A stretch of 64,000 nt of DNA from Moniliella sp. 'wahieum' (GCA_003971905.1 RSEE01000036.1:248001-312000), one strand, 5' to 3'; positions 1 to 10,911 are shown, counted from the first letter of the stretch. Notes: generated by a model from the sequence alone, not told the origin. Made by a program: numbers and translations.

Positions 1-311
1 AACGTAGGCCTGGTTCACACGGCGGAGAGGCACCCGTTCACCTTGAATGGACCCGTGACGAGGAGGAGACCCGACTCGAGCTGCTTGAGGAAGACGACAC
101 GCTTGCCCGCGAAGCGGCCGGCAAGGAGGATGAGCACAGTGCCGGGCGTAATGCTGGCACGCAGCTTAGAGGGCTTGTTGACCTTGCGCGACACCTTGGG
201 CTTAGGGGCGTCCACAGCAGGGTAGTACTTGTGGGCCCGCTGGGCGGGCAAAGTACGGGTGCCCTTGCCGAATGGCTTGCTCTGAGTAGCAGCGGCGTTG
301 ACAGCGGCCAT
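1..311 (-). CDS. RPL6: 60S ribosomal protein L6 (eL6), 3'-truncated by window edge
   Basis: Component of the large cytosolic ribosomal subunit. The minus-strand reading frame starts at the ATG at 309-311 and gives a basic N-terminal region followed by the eL6 core, including [19 protein letters not shown] and [20 protein letters not shown], which is highly characteristic of eL6. The frame slips at about base 40, within a GGG run: the expected [14 protein letters not shown] continues in the next frame. The C-terminal part lies beyond base 1. The ATG was chosen because it gives the short Ala-rich N-terminus usual for fungal eL6 and because promoter-like motifs lie just upstream. It is transcribed away from MRT4. 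Identity is firm; the slip is probably a sequencing error. Confidence 0.92.
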
Positions 312-827
312 TTTTTTATCTGTGGTGGAGATATGGAAGTCAGATCGGAAGGGCGGTCCAGCGAGCAAGGCAGGGGAACGAGCAAAGGTGGAGCAACGTA
401 CGAGTTAAGCCTTGATGGTCTTGCGGGTGAGGTGAACGACGATGAGCTGGCCAACGAGGCCAGCGGTAAGCAGAAGCCTGACTGGATGGTGCTAGGGTTA
501 AGAAGTGGATAATGCACTTTGGAGAGGACGGGACACTGATGATACGCTTGCCCACCAGAATTGCGCCGTAGCTAAACAACGTAGGGTTGGCATCACGTGC
601 TGGAACTGCATTGCTTTGAACAATACTGAAATCTTTGGAATTTCAAAGATGAAATATCTGTGTCGGTGCATTTGAGCTGCGCGTCAGGGATGATAGGATG
701 ATCGATGATCGATGGACACCATTCCGCCTGCCCGGATTCCGTGACATTTTTTTCTTTTCCCCCCCACAAGCAGTAGCACTGCCAGGGCTGCCCCACCCCT
801 CCCCCCACCACCTCTGAGCTCTTCACC
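312..827. promoter_or_regulatory. Divergent promoter between RPL6 and MRT4 with telobox motifs
   Basis: This 516-bp spacer separates two divergently transcribed ribosome genes. It carries two AACCCTA telobox-type motifs on the minus strand (TAGGGTT on the plus strand at 493-499 and 582-588), a CACGTG E-box at 594-599, and a heptamer array TGA-TCGA-TGA-TCGA at 699-712. AACCCTA elements are known in ribosomal protein promoters of many fungi and plants, so the motif fits the flanking genes. A minus-strand stretch at about 412-480 can be read as a short hydrophobic peptide ending LIVVHLTRKTIKA and a stop. I could not tie it to a gene. Confidence 0.6.
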
Positions 828-1768
828 ATGCCGCGCGCACGCCGCAACAAAGTTGTCTCGCTGACGCAGACCAGTAAGAAGACTAGGGCCGACAAGGAGT
901 CTTTCGCGCGACACGGTCCGTGATACCGCCAACAAGTTTACCTATGCATGGCTCTTCTCTATTGGCAACATGCGAAATGCCTACATCAAGGATGTCCGGC
1001 AACTCTGGGAGGGCAGCCGTATTTTCTTTGGAAAAGCGGTGTCATTCGCTTTGCTCTTGGCACGGAGGAACAGAATGAACTCCGACCCGGTATCTCTGCT
1101 CTGTCCAACGTACGTTTCATAATCATGCCGGTTTTTCGGGAACGAAACTAACATGGTTTTTATGCCCTACAGCGCCTGACTGGTCAAGTAGGCATCCTCT
1201 TCACGATTCTCCCCGGAAGAAGTGCAGGACTGGTTCGAGAGCTACTCTCGCCCGCGACTTTGCACGCGCGGGCAACATTGCGACGGAAACGGTCGTCCTC
1301 CGAAGGGGCCCGTACAGATGCGCACCACACCGCCCGAGAATCTGCCTCATCCATCGAGCCCCAACTGAGGCAGTTGGGCATGCCCACCGAACTGCAGCGT
1401 GGTGTGCCTACCCTGCTTCGGGACTTCACCCGTCTGCAAAAGGGCGAGAAATTGAGCAAGGAGGCTGCACATTCTGAAACTCCTGCTTGTCCAGCAAGCT
1501 GAGTTCCGCATTATCCCGCTGGCCTACTGGAGTGCTGTGGCTCGCGGCGATAAGGCAGAGGGTGCATTTACCGAGCTTGAGCTCACTCTGAACAGAGAGC
1601 TGTGATTGAGCAAAGCGGAGCGGACCTGGCGGTAGTGGGTCAATCCGGAACAAGGCAGATGGCACTAAGGTTGCCACGGCCCAGAATGCAAGCGACGACG
1701 ACGAGGACGTTGAAATTGACGATGGCGACCAGGTCACCGACGGGATGCTCCCTGCCCACCTCCGCTGA
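828..1768 (+). CDS. MRT4: Ribosome assembly factor Mrt4 (P0-like)
   Basis: Nucleolar trans-acting factor, paralogous to stalk protein P0, that occupies the P0 site on pre-60S particles. The start at 828 gives MPRARRNKVVSLTQTSKK, a classic Mrt4 N-terminus. This is followed by NKFTYAWLFSIGNMRNAYIK, then a region ending GSRIFFGKSGVIRFALG and a later EFRIIPLAYW segment. An intron at 1110-1172 (GTACGT...CTACAG) separates the ISALSN and RLTGQVG segments. The C-terminus is acidic (SDDDEDVEIDDGDQ) and ends at the TGA at 1766-1768. The frame changes at several points (near 912, 1035, 1213 and in the 1300-1490 region), so the protein cannot be read in one frame outside the intron. Identity is strong; exact structure is limited by these slips. 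Confidence 0.88.
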
Positions 1769-3494
1769 CGCCTTGTTCACCTTTGCCTAGTTTGCCTGCA
1801 TTTCGTCTCGACCCCACACTCCTCGAATGTACTATTACCTCATGGCGCCTAGCTTGGGACCATGGGGGTGGACTGTGACAGAAACCAAACTCAAAAGGTG
1901 CCGAGTGGGCTCCTGAGAGGTTAAAATGGGGAAGATGCTGGATATTCGGTATACAGCAAGCCGTGAACACAGGCACAAACATGCATGACTTGATGCATGA
2001 GTGGGGTCGAGATATATGAGAGAAGGATTGATAGGTGCCTAGATGTCAAGGATCACGCAGTGGGATTATGCGCCAAATTCGAAAGGCTGGAATACTTCCC
2101 TGTCGAAGTGCGGGAGGAATTGAATCCACTTGCGCACCTGTGTGATGCATTCTTCCGCATGCCCGATCCGAAACGCCTGTAAAAGACAGCCGTCTCCCTT
2201 AAGATGAGCTAGGCTACACCCCCCCACCACACGTGCCATGGCCACTGCATGCATCATGAACAGGGCAAAACGCCTCTTCAAAGAGTTTGACCTCCTCAGC
2301 CATCCCCATCTTTTACCAACGATTGTCTCGCTCTCCTCCGGCGTATATATCGCACACAGACATCATTAGCATTGCCGTTTGACATAGGGGCCTCGCCAAC
2401 ACCATTTTATGGTTTAGCAAATTAACAACACCAAGGTTATCAACGAGAGGGGAACAGATTCTACGTGGGCACAGCAACACAAAACAAAATATGCCCCCGC
2501 TCAGCTCACATGGCTCACAGAGGCCAGGCTTGTAGAGGGCGTTGTGAGGATGCTGCGCAGCGCTGACATGGCTGACAGGCTAATACTCTGGCACCTTTTC
2601 CCTTTCAGTATTACTTCCTACACTTGCTAATAGTAGACGTGGAGAGGGCGAAGCCTCACGGCACCGGTGGCACTTCCTCGTGTAGCGCTATTATACAGAG
2701 GGTCTGTTAAATTTACGGGGCTTTCTCTGACAAGCTGTGATGTGATCGACATGTGATCATCGATCATCGATCATCCGATCATCGGTCGACGATCGATGAT
2801 CTAACATTCTAAAGGCAACGTATCCGCAGTCGGTGATGTATGACCGGATGACCGGATGACCGGTGACCAGCCTGGGGCATGAGGCTTGCATCATGCATAT
2901 ATAAGGCCTAAGGTCTAGGCTGGGCAGGCCCAGCCTAGCAGTGGCTTGAAGCTTCCCTGCCGAGCACCGATTCCCCCGCCACGTAACATTTCACCGCGCG
3001 AGCGCGAAGGGGTGCGCGCCATCCAACTGCGACGTGGCGGTCGCCCTCTGTCCTAAATGTCCCCACGCTCCCCCGCGACCATCGACCCTGGCCCACTCGT
3101 GGCGCAGCACTGGCGCAGCCGGGAGCGAGCGGCACTACTGCGACAACGGAACTGACCCTGTATACTGCACCCTGGCAGCCACTGCTGCGCAGCCACCGAT
3201 GAGGCCCGCAACGCTCATCCTATTGACATCTATCCGTCCATCCATCCGTCCCCTGATTATGCAGCCCTATATATAGCCTACAGGTCTACCACCACAACAG
3301 CACGATAGCCCTCCATCCTTCCCACCAAACCTGCAGTCAGCTTGACGCTGTCACCCTCCAACACTGTGCGCCCGAAAGCCGGATCTTTTTGGCACCCTCC
3401 TCTGCACCTCTTCTCCCTCTTTTTCATCTTACCCCCCCACAATCAACCCTCTACCTATATCGTCTCTCTCTTTCTCTTCCTTCCTCTATCTCTT
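1769..3494. other. Gene-free stretch with TATA boxes and heptamer arrays
   Basis: I see no convincing gene here. It holds a TATATAA box at 2898-2904 and a second TATATATA at about 3268-3275, some 220 bp before the GH128 start. A long pyrimidine-rich leader (about 3390-3490) follows, typical of highly expressed fungal promoters. Two heptamer arrays occur at 2757-2775 and 2841-2868. Confidence 0.5.
2757..2868. repeat. Heptamer arrays TCA-TCGA (2757-2775) and TGA-CCGG (2841-2868)
   Basis: At 2757-2775 the heptamer TCATCGA (reverse complement TGA-TCGA) is repeated 2.7 times without interruption. At 2841-2868 the heptamer TGACCGG occurs three times, the first two copies each followed by a single A, then a partial copy. 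Both units are TGA joined to a self-complementary tetramer. Confidence 0.85.
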
Positions 3495-4775
3495 ATTGCT
3501 GGCTACGATTGCTCTCCTCCGCCTTCTCACTCTTTCCATTGTCGCTGGATCGACATTGATTGCCGCTACTCCCGAGTTCAGCTCGGGAGCCGCTCCGGCT
3601 GGTATCGCAGGGCGTGCCTTGGTGTCGTTCTCAATCGTGGAATGAGCCGCAAGCTTCGCATGCGTGGTGACTCGGGCTACGGTGACTCCGGTTCGAACTC
3701 GTCCGGATCGGGGTCGGGTTCTTCCACTTCAGGTTCTTCAGCCTCTGGCTCCGGTTCCGGTCCGGTTCCTCCGGCTCTGGCTAACTCGGATGGTTCGTCC
3801 AACTGGAGTTCAGGTTCGGGTTCCGGCTCGAGCTCGACTTCAAGCTCGGGCTCCTCCGACGGTGCCTCTAGCTCGCAATCAAGCAGCTCTAGTGCTCCTA
3901 GCTCGTCTGGCTCATCTGGTTCCTCCTCTGGCTCTTCGGCCGGACTGAATGTGGGTAAGAATGGCTTGGCTTGGCCAAATGGACCGTGGGTCAACATCCA
4001 GTCCTACAAGAAGACGATGGGTGGCTTTACTCCTGGGATGCATATCCTGCGACGGGGAACCCGACAGCATCTTCGTTCGTCCCGACTCGATTAAGTTCTT
4101 CCCTATGTTGTGGGGGTAACTCGGGCACGCGCGTCTCCAACTGGAAAAAGTACGTACTCAATGACCGTACCTCCACCCGACAGCGCCAAAGTCGCTATGG
4201 GACCCAACGAGGTCAATCAAGCGACAGTCAGACATGAGCGTGAGTGACGCTTGTACCCTTTTCCGCGACTACATTGTTCCCCTCAAGGATCAATGGCTGG
4301 TCCATCATCGGAGCTTCGACCAATGGCGCTCCCGACGGTATCACATGGATGAACACTTTAAGTCGCAGTGCAGTGACGTGTGGAACAAAGTGCGTTTCCC
4401 CTTCGTACCCCCTCTCTTAGCCTTCTTATTGCTGACCTGTTTTCTATATTTAAGGTCGACGCAGACAGCTTGCACTTTTACGGAACTGACCCGCAAAAGG
4501 CTATTCTTACTTTGAGAACTGGTACAACACATTCAAGAAGCCCATTTTCATTACTGAGACAGCGTGCATGAACTACGATGGTTCGGCCCGCGCCTCGCTG
4601 GGCCAAGCGTACAACTATGTCAAGGAGGTTAACAACTGGGCCACACACTAGTTATGTGAAGGGATCGCATTTTCGGTGTTATGAGAGCATCAACATCAAT
4701 TCTGTCAATCGCCTTGCCACCTCGAGCGGCACGCCCACTGATCTGTTCACCTTCTGGGTGAACAATTCTTCCTAA
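3495..4775 (+). CDS. Secreted GH128-type glycoside hydrolase with Ser-rich linker
   Basis: Predicted extracellular beta-1,3-glucanase-like enzyme of the Asl1/GH128 catalytic-core family. The N-terminus reads as a signal peptide (LATIALLRLLTLSIVAGSTL). Its start is probably the ATTG at 3495-3498, which would be ATG if one T is an insertion. Next comes an extreme Ser/Gly/Thr-rich linker (about 3680-3940). The catalytic region starts GLAWPNGPWVNIQSY and includes VSNWKKYVLND, VDADSLHFYGTDPQKA and FKKPIFITETACMNYDG; the ITE segment carries the family's catalytic Glu. An intron probably lies near 4390-4455. The final frame ends TDLFTFWVNNSS at 4773-4775. Several frame slips occur in the catalytic part. 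Family placement is from motif memory. Confidence 0.75.
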
Positions 4776-5440
4776 ACACCATCTTTTGCCTTTACTTTCT
4801 TCCTGTGCCGGTCACGGGAGGAAGACACTCTGTTACGGACCATTCTCATGAGCTTGGAGGGAGACGTTTTTGTCACTGCACGCGGCGGATGACAGAAAGT
4901 GCGTAATTTCTGCTTTTGCCTTTTGTCCCCACTTTGTGTGGGGACCCCCCCCCCCTCTCTCTTGCTGATGCTAATATGGCCATACTTCTTTGTCATCCAT
5001 TTCTTTGACTTTTTGGTACCGTAGGATGTGTGCGAGCAACGTATTTAATAAACCCTGTCCTGCTAACCCTGACCCAACCCTCTTGCGCACCGTCATTCGG
5101 GAGATACTAGCCTTTCTGAAAACCTTAATAAGGTGTCACATGTCATTGGGTTCAAAATGCTGATGCATGCCTGGAGCATGATGCAGGGCATATGCATGAT
5201 GCATGATGCATGATGGGGCACATCAGCTCATCAGTGCACCCGCGCGCTGATCGCGCTGATTGCGCGGATCATAAGGCGCGCTCTGGCAGCATAACCGGTA
5301 ACAGCAGGCATGCCGGCTTGAACATTGCATGGGCCACTGCCCTTTGCCCGGTGGCTGATGGCATGCATACTCGGTATTCGGCCCAACGAGGCGCGGCTAA
5401 TGCAGTGCCCGTCCTCGCATTCTTCTGCCCCACCTCCACC
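4776..5440. other. Intergenic stretch between GH128 gene and ERG7
   Basis: No gene seen. It contains AATAAA at about 5046, a T/C-rich 3' flank of the GH128 gene, and a perfect heptamer array in the ERG7 upstream region. Confidence 0.5.
5193..5213. repeat. Heptamer array TGCATGA x3
   Basis: Three perfect tandem copies of TGCATGA, a rotation of TGA-TGCA, run at 5193-5213 about 230 bp upstream of the ERG7 start. A copy of the same array occurs at 44106-44125. Confidence 0.9.
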
Positions 5441-7705
5441 ATGTCGGCCACCCCGCAGCGCCCCAAGCCATGGACTGGCACTCGCCCAACCCTTTACTGA
5501 CATTGGCGATGGGACCTTCCCCGCACCGACCGCACGCTTTGGCGTCTGTCCAGCAGCGACGGCAGCCATGGCCGCCACACCTGTCCTTCCTCCCCCCCCG
5601 AGCAGGCCGCCGCCTGGCCGCAAACTGACGAGGACAAGTATTGGCTCGGCCTCCCGCTTGCGCCCTTCGACCCACCCCCCTCCACCTGCCACCACGCCTG
5701 CTCAGGCTGCCGCCAATGGGTTTGCCTTCTACAAGCGCCTTCAGGCTCCCGATGGGCACTGGTCCGGCGAATATGGTGGCCCGCTCTTCCTCTTGCCGGG
5801 TCTGGTGATTGCCAACTACGTTGCGCGCGTGCCCATGCCCACCGCTTGGCGGACCGAGTTTGTACGCTAACCTTGCCAATATGCAGAACGAGGACGGTGG
5901 TTGGGGGCTTCCCATTGAGGACCACAGCACTGTCTTCGGTACGGCGCTCAACTACTGCGTTCTGCGTCTGCTCGGCCTTCCAGCAGACCACCCTGTTGCT
6001 CAGAAAGCGCGTACCCGCCTCCACACCCTTGGTGGCGCCACCGGCGCACCTTCCTGGGTAAGATGTGGCTCGCGATCTTGGGTGTGTATGACTGGGAAGG
6101 CATGGCACCCATCCCCCCAGAGCTTTGGGGTGCTGCCCGACTTCCTGCCTGTCCACCCGCACCGATGGTGGATCCACACCCGACAGGTTTACCTTCCTAT
6201 GGGGTACATTTGGGCTGACGCATCACAGCACCAGACGATGCGCACTAGCTTCATTGCGAGAAGAGCTGTCGTGCAATCGTATGAGACGATCAATTGGCCC
6301 AAGATGCGAACGTACGTCAACCCGGCCGACGTCTACTCTCCGCAATTCCTACTTCCTTGATGGCCTTTTTGGCCTGATGGGGGTGTACTAGCAGTGCCGT
6401 ATTGAGCCGTTGCGACAGTCAGGAATCCGCCGCGCCTATGACTTGATCGTGATGGAAGATGAAACACCAAGTGCCATGTCTTGGGCCAGTCAACAAGATG
6501 CTCAACCAACTCGTTCGATGGCACGTCGATGGACCCGACAGTGAGGCATTTGCTCTGCACATCGAAAAGACCAAAGACTTTGTTTGGATGTCGGACCGTG
6601 GTCTGATGATGACTGGTACCAACGGCTCGCAGCTCTGGGATGCCCTCCTTCATCGCTCAGGCCATGGCAGATGCAGGACTTTCAACCTTGCCGGAGCATA
6701 ACGAAGCCTGTCAACGCTTGCTGGATTGGCTCGACAAGTGTCAGATCCGCCAAAACCCCAAGTTCTACAAGGAAGGTTACCGCCCGCCACTAAGGTGCCT
6801 GGCCCTTTAGCACCCCCGAACAGGGCTATACTGTCAGTGATACAACTGCGGAGGGCATGACGGCTGTCTTGCGTTTGCAAGAGCCAGCACCACTAAACTG
6901 CGTGCTCGGGTCAGTGTTGAACGCCTTCACGACACCGTCGATCTTCTGCTTTCACTACAAAACCCAGGGGAGGATTTGCAAGTTATGAATTGGTGCGAGG
7001 GAGTTCGCTGCTCGAGGCTCTTAACCCGGCTGAGGTGTTTGCCAACATTATGGTCGAATACCCTTATGTGGAGTGCTCCACTTCGGTCGTGGCATGCTTT
7101 CGTACGAACGGGAGATTAAAGATGGGTACCGCCACGAGGACATCCAGCGCACCGTTCGCCAGACGATCAAGTGGATCCTCACACAAACAACGGCCTGATG
7201 GGAGTTGGTATGGTTCCTGGGCTATATGCATGACTTATGCTGCCATGTTCTCCCTGCACTCACTACGCTTGGCCGGATATCGGTGGGACAATACACCAGA
7301 AGTACGACGGGGAGTAGAGTTCCTCCTTTCCAACAGAATGCCGACGGCGGCTGGGGGGAAACGTACGAGTCGTGCACAACCGGCGTATACTCCCGCTCCC
7401 GAAAGCCAAGTGGTTCAGACTTCATGGGCAGTGATCGCACTGATGCACGCCGACTACCACAAACACGATCCAGAGCCCATTATTCGTGCTACCAAGCTCA
7501 TCATGTCCCGCCAAACCAAGGATGGCGCGTGGAAACAAGAGCGAATTGAAGGAGTCTTCAACAAAAACTGTAAGTCACGCTTTTCGATGGTTGGAAATAT
7601 TCTGACACTCTCCTTTCCCCAGGCATGATATCTTATCCCAACTACAAGCATTCGTTCTGCATCTGGGCCCTCGGAAAGGTAGCCCACGAGGTGGAATGGA
7701 AATAA
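5441..7705 (+). CDS. ERG7: Lanosterol synthase (2,3-oxidosqualene cyclase)
   Basis: Cyclises 2,3-oxidosqualene to lanosterol in ergosterol synthesis, on lipid droplet/ER membrane. The likely start is 5441 ([13 protein letters not shown]), followed by [13 protein letters not shown], the usual N-terminal region. The core is unmistakable: [73 protein letters not shown], and QW motifs such as [12 protein letters not shown] and [13 protein letters not shown]. The catalytic-acid motif reads DTTAE at about 6839-6853 instead of the usual DCTAE. A 53-bp intron at 7570-7622 splits the Cys codon of [15 protein letters not shown]. The protein ends AHEVEWK at 7703-7705. The frame shifts many times between 5600 and 7200, which looks technical given how well each segment is conserved. 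Confidence 0.9.
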
Positions 7706-8133
7706 ACCCTTTCTTGCTTTCATGGAAAACGAAATTGATGCATCCTGAGTTTCGCATCCCCCCTCTCCATCCGAAGTCCCACATAATTTCAAGGCAATGG
7801 GGAAGCACAAGTGCGGTACATATAATAGGTACAGTGCCAGTAGCTACCAGTGATGGACGTATTCAAGATGGCGAATGAAACGAGACCAATCATTAGTTGT
7901 CCATCCGTGGAACAAAACGTATTATCCAACTATTAGTACCACGCGCAGATGTTGCTCTAGTAACTATGGCTCCACTTAAAGTCCATCAAAGACATGCTAT
8001 ATCCTAATAGTACCCTTGTTTCTATGCTCACACTTTTAAGAAGGGATCAGCCATACGGTGGTTTTTGTGGTGTTACGATTCGTGCGGCAAAGCATCTTGC
8101 CTCTCCGTTGATAATAAAGCCTGGAGCTTGGCC
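7706..8133. other. Convergent intergenic region ERG7/NRK1
   Basis: AT-richer 3' flank shared by ERG7 (+) and the kinase gene (-). I see no gene, repeat or RNA in it. Confidence 0.4.
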
Positions 8134-9060
8134 TCAATAGCTACGCAAAGCGATCTCGAGCTGACGTTCAACTTCATTGGTGTCTTGCGCTTTGCTCTGC
8201 GACCGATCCTCAATCAAGATCAGATCCGGGATGGGGCCACCCTCCTCGGATTCACTGCCTCAGAGGGTGCTTTGATCAGTGACCCCTGCTCAACATCCCC
8301 ACCTTGGAAGATGCGCTGGTGGGCAAGTTTGTATGCAGGCCACACAACTTCGTCGAATACCCTGGCGGGTCCTGCATGAATGTGTTAGTGAAGCTCAGCA
8401 ACTGCTCGAAATGTACGCACCACCCAGGACTCCCCGACTCCGTCACGTATCCTCCACGGTTCTCCCTTCGATACAGTACTTCATCCCTGGGAGTGCGGAT
8501 GAAGAGTTTGAGTTTGAGTCCATATATCTCCTCACCTCAGGGTCAAAGTACAAGAGGAAGCCTCAGTCACCACAATGTACAGCGGCTTCCTCAACTCGCT
8601 GGCCACAGGCCTGTTCCGCTGCACGAACCAAGAGGGACAGGAAACGAGATTGCCACTTGGACCTAAAGGCAGGGGTGACGGGAAGCGGCTTCAGCTCATT
8701 GAGATGGTCATGGGTCTTATACCACAACGGAAGATCGCCATGTTCTTCACATACGCTAAAGCTTGAGCCGTCTTTTGATAATCCACCGTCCATATGGTGT
8801 GTCCCAATCTTCAGCACCAAATGCCTCGTTCCAAGGGAGCGTTTTGTTGAGAAAGTCATCTTGATGGATCAGGACCACGGCGGGGCTCATACTGGCAGTC
8901 GAAGAAGGATGGGCCATGCGCTCTTCCATCGCCTGATCCCGGGCGTGAGCAAGTCCACCAGATGTTTGGCCATAGTTGTTTTTCCCGAGCTCGTGGCCCC
9001 TCCTACCCGATGTGAGCACGTCCGCTTTGCGGGCTCAGTTGCCTCGTTTGTTGAATCCAT
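8134..9060 (-). CDS. NRK1: Nicotinamide riboside kinase
   Basis: Phosphorylates nicotinamide riboside to NMN in NAD salvage. The minus strand from the ATG at 9058-9060 gives a short leader, then a P-loop VGGATSSGKTTMAKHL (Walker A GATSSGKT). This is followed by VVLIHQDDFLNK and PWNEAFGAEDWDTP, the HQDDF and DWDTP motifs diagnostic of this kinase. Further on, GFLLYFDPEVRRYM and FDEVVWPAYKLAHQRIFQGG match the C-terminal half. The predicted end is after QLEIALRSY at 8134. The frame slips several times, for example just after the P-loop and after DWDTP. It is convergent with ERG7 and divergent from RPL7. Confidence 0.8.
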
Positions 9061-9248
9061 CGCTCGTGGTGGGGAGCGGAAGGACCCGCAAGTGCTCCAT
9101 GGCAAAGACCGGCGGACAAAGAATAGGGACAACGAGGGCGGATATGAAATGTTAAGCTATTTGACCGGCAACGGTAACCGCCCATATTGAACGTTTCATG
9201 TTGAGTGAAGACCTGGCGGCTGCGATGCATGCAGGGCGCAATAAGCCA

Positions 9249-9271
9249 ACCCTAGTGCAATATACTAGGGT
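9249..9271. promoter_or_regulatory. Telobox inverted repeat in RPL7 promoter
   Basis: A perfect 8-bp inverted repeat, ACCCTAGT...ACTAGGGT, with a 7-bp spacer lies about 133 bp before the RPL7 start codon. With the preceding A it contains AACCCTA, the same motif that occurs twice upstream of RPL6. The region between NRK1 (ends its start at 9060) and RPL7 has no other clear feature. Confidence 0.6.
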
Positions 9272-9403
9272 AGAGGGTGAAGTGCGCCCTCTGCCTAGTT
9301 TCGAATCTATGGCGAGCTTGCGATGGGCGTCGGACACTGGAAAGACCGTGGTGAAGCTTGACGCGAGATCCAGTTTACACTCAACCTCCGACACTCCAAG
9401 AAA

Positions 9404-9899
9404 GATGGCCACGACGGTTCCCTCCACGAGTCAATTTTGCGCCCTGAGGCGATCGCCAAGCAGGTGGCTTGCGCAGGTGCCGTCAAGGCTGAGCTCGCTG
9501 CCAAGGCGGCGGAGGCGAAGAAGGTACGTGGTGCTGCCCATGCCATGGGATGGGCCCGGATGCTCGTGACATCCAGCGCCGGCGAACGCCCAAAGCGCTG
9601 TACCGGGAGCAGAGCGCTATGATGCATAAACCCACTTTGATGGCTAGCCTTTTTGCTATGCTGCCTCAATATCATACCATCTTTCGGGTCTGAGCATCCT
9701 ACTCCCGGACGCGCTCGTGCCTGTCCCAACCCTTCCGCATCGATGAGTGCCTCCCTGGATTGGGACTGACCTTTTTGACACTTTTTAGGCTTCCAAGGAA
9801 ACCCGCGAGAAGATCCTTAAGCGCAACGAAGCTTACGTCGCCGAGTACGCTGCGGCTGAAGCTGAGGAGGTGAAGAACCGCCGTGTGGCCAAGGCCGCC

Positions 9900-9932
<33 letters not shown>

Positions 9933-10417
9933 GTGTTTGTGGTCCGTCTCCGCGGTATCTGCAACATCCCCCCTAAGCCCCGCAAGATTATGCAACTTCT
10001 CCGTCTGATCCAGGTCAAAACGGTGTGTTTGTCAAGCTCACCAAGGCCACGGCCCAGATGCTGCAGCTTATCGAGCCCTACGTTACGTACGGTACTCCTT
10101 CGCTGGCCACCATCCGTCTGCTTCTCTACAAGCGCGGTTACGCCAAGATTAACGGCCAGCGCCTGCCTCTGTCGGACAACAAGCTGATCCAGTCCCGCCT
10201 GAGCAAGCTTGGCTTCCTCTCGGTTGAGGACCTCGTTCACGAGATCTACACGGCCGGCCCCCACTTCAAGCAGGTTACCACCTTCCTCTGGCCCTTCAAG
10301 CTGTCCAACCCCACGGGTGGCTTCCGTGCCCGCAAGCTCAAGCACTTCGTTGAGAACAACGGTGACACGGGCGACCGCGAGCACTTCATGCCTGCCCTCA
10401 TCAAGCGCATGGCTTAA
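9404..10417 (+). CDS. RPL7: 60S ribosomal protein L7 (uL30)
   Basis: Large-subunit ribosomal protein. The start [10 protein letters not shown] at 9404 is followed, after a one-base slip in a TTTT run at 9435-9438, by LRPEAIAKQ and an Ala/Lys-rich helix. An intron at 9524-9788 (AAG|GTACGT...TTTTTAG|GCT) is unusually long for this window and hosts a snoRNA. Exon 2 reads [20 protein letters not shown], then [57 protein letters not shown] and [18 protein letters not shown], all typical uL30. A second slip lies in the AAAA run at about 10016-10019 (QVKNGVFVKL). The stop is at 10415-10417. The whole length agrees with fungal uL30 (about 245 aa). Confidence 0.95.
9612..9698 (+). ncRNA. Intronic C/D box snoRNA, snR39/U51-type guide
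   Basis: Inside the RPL7 intron there is a C box ATGATGC at 9619-9625 (consensus RUGAUGA, one mismatch) and a D box CTGA at 9690-9693. The 14 nt directly 5' of the D box (9676-9689) are fully complementary to the 25S rRNA segment ACCCGAAAGATGGT as I remember it. That is the site of the yeast Gm805/Am807 methylations guided by snR39, snR59 and snR39b. Yeast snR39 and snR59 are themselves encoded in the introns of RPL7A and RPL7B, so both guide and host gene agree. By the D+5 rule the target here would be the G of CCCGAAAG. Terminal stem pairing is weak and the ends are approximate. Further C/D-like boxes (CGATGAG near 9741, CTGA near 9764) could mean a longer RNA. Confidence 0.75.
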
Positions 10418-10911
10418 TTCGTTTCGTCCGTCTTCTCATGTTCGGACCCCGTATTCTGCGGCCTCCACCAGCCGGTGTCTATTCTGCCCCTGGGGGCGCA
10501 CACACACCAGTTCCATCGGTCTATTGCCCATGCCCTAGCCATGCTCCAAAACGCGCCTGGCTTCGGCCAGGCGAGCACTCCATGCCCTCTCCTATCATGC
10601 GATTGCTATGATCCCCCTCATACAGCGTTATTTGCCCGTAGTGCTGTTCATTCTATCCAGCATGGACTGGGAGACACCTTTGGTGCTCACCTTCATCCGC
10701 TCTAAGTAACTCGAAATGCCAGCAGATGCAGCAGAGGTGTAAAGGACCGATCCCACGAGCCAAAAATGCAACTTGCAAAAACGCATAGAGCAGCACAACA
10801 TCGACATCAGCGCACCCTTCGTGCCAGTTTACCATCGCCTCCTATGCGTCTCCCGTGTGGGCCCAATGCCTGCGATGCACCATATCCCATGGTCTGCGGA
10901 AACCCACGAGG
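10418..10911. other. Intergenic region RPL7 to RRG7-like gene
   Basis: 3' flank of RPL7 and upstream region of the next gene on the same strand. No gene or RNA recognised. Confidence 0.4.

Noticed and set aside
412-480. Minus-strand peptide ending LIVVHLTRKTIKA as a separate small gene
   Set aside because: No start or splice partner could be established, and the stretch lies within the RPL6/MRT4 promoter.
3677-3997. Long minus-strand Glu/Pro-rich frame opposite the GH128 gene
   Set aside because: It is the complement of the Ser/Gly codon repeat of the linker and has no independent support.
8279-9190. 303-codon plus-strand frame over the NRK1 locus
   Set aside because: No domain; the minus strand carries the P-loop, HQDDF and DWDTP motifs.
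9741-9767. Second independent C/D snoRNA in the RPL7 intron (CGATGAG...CTGA)
   Set aside because: The boxes are only about 20 nt apart, too close for a complete snoRNA. They may at most be part of a longer RNA.
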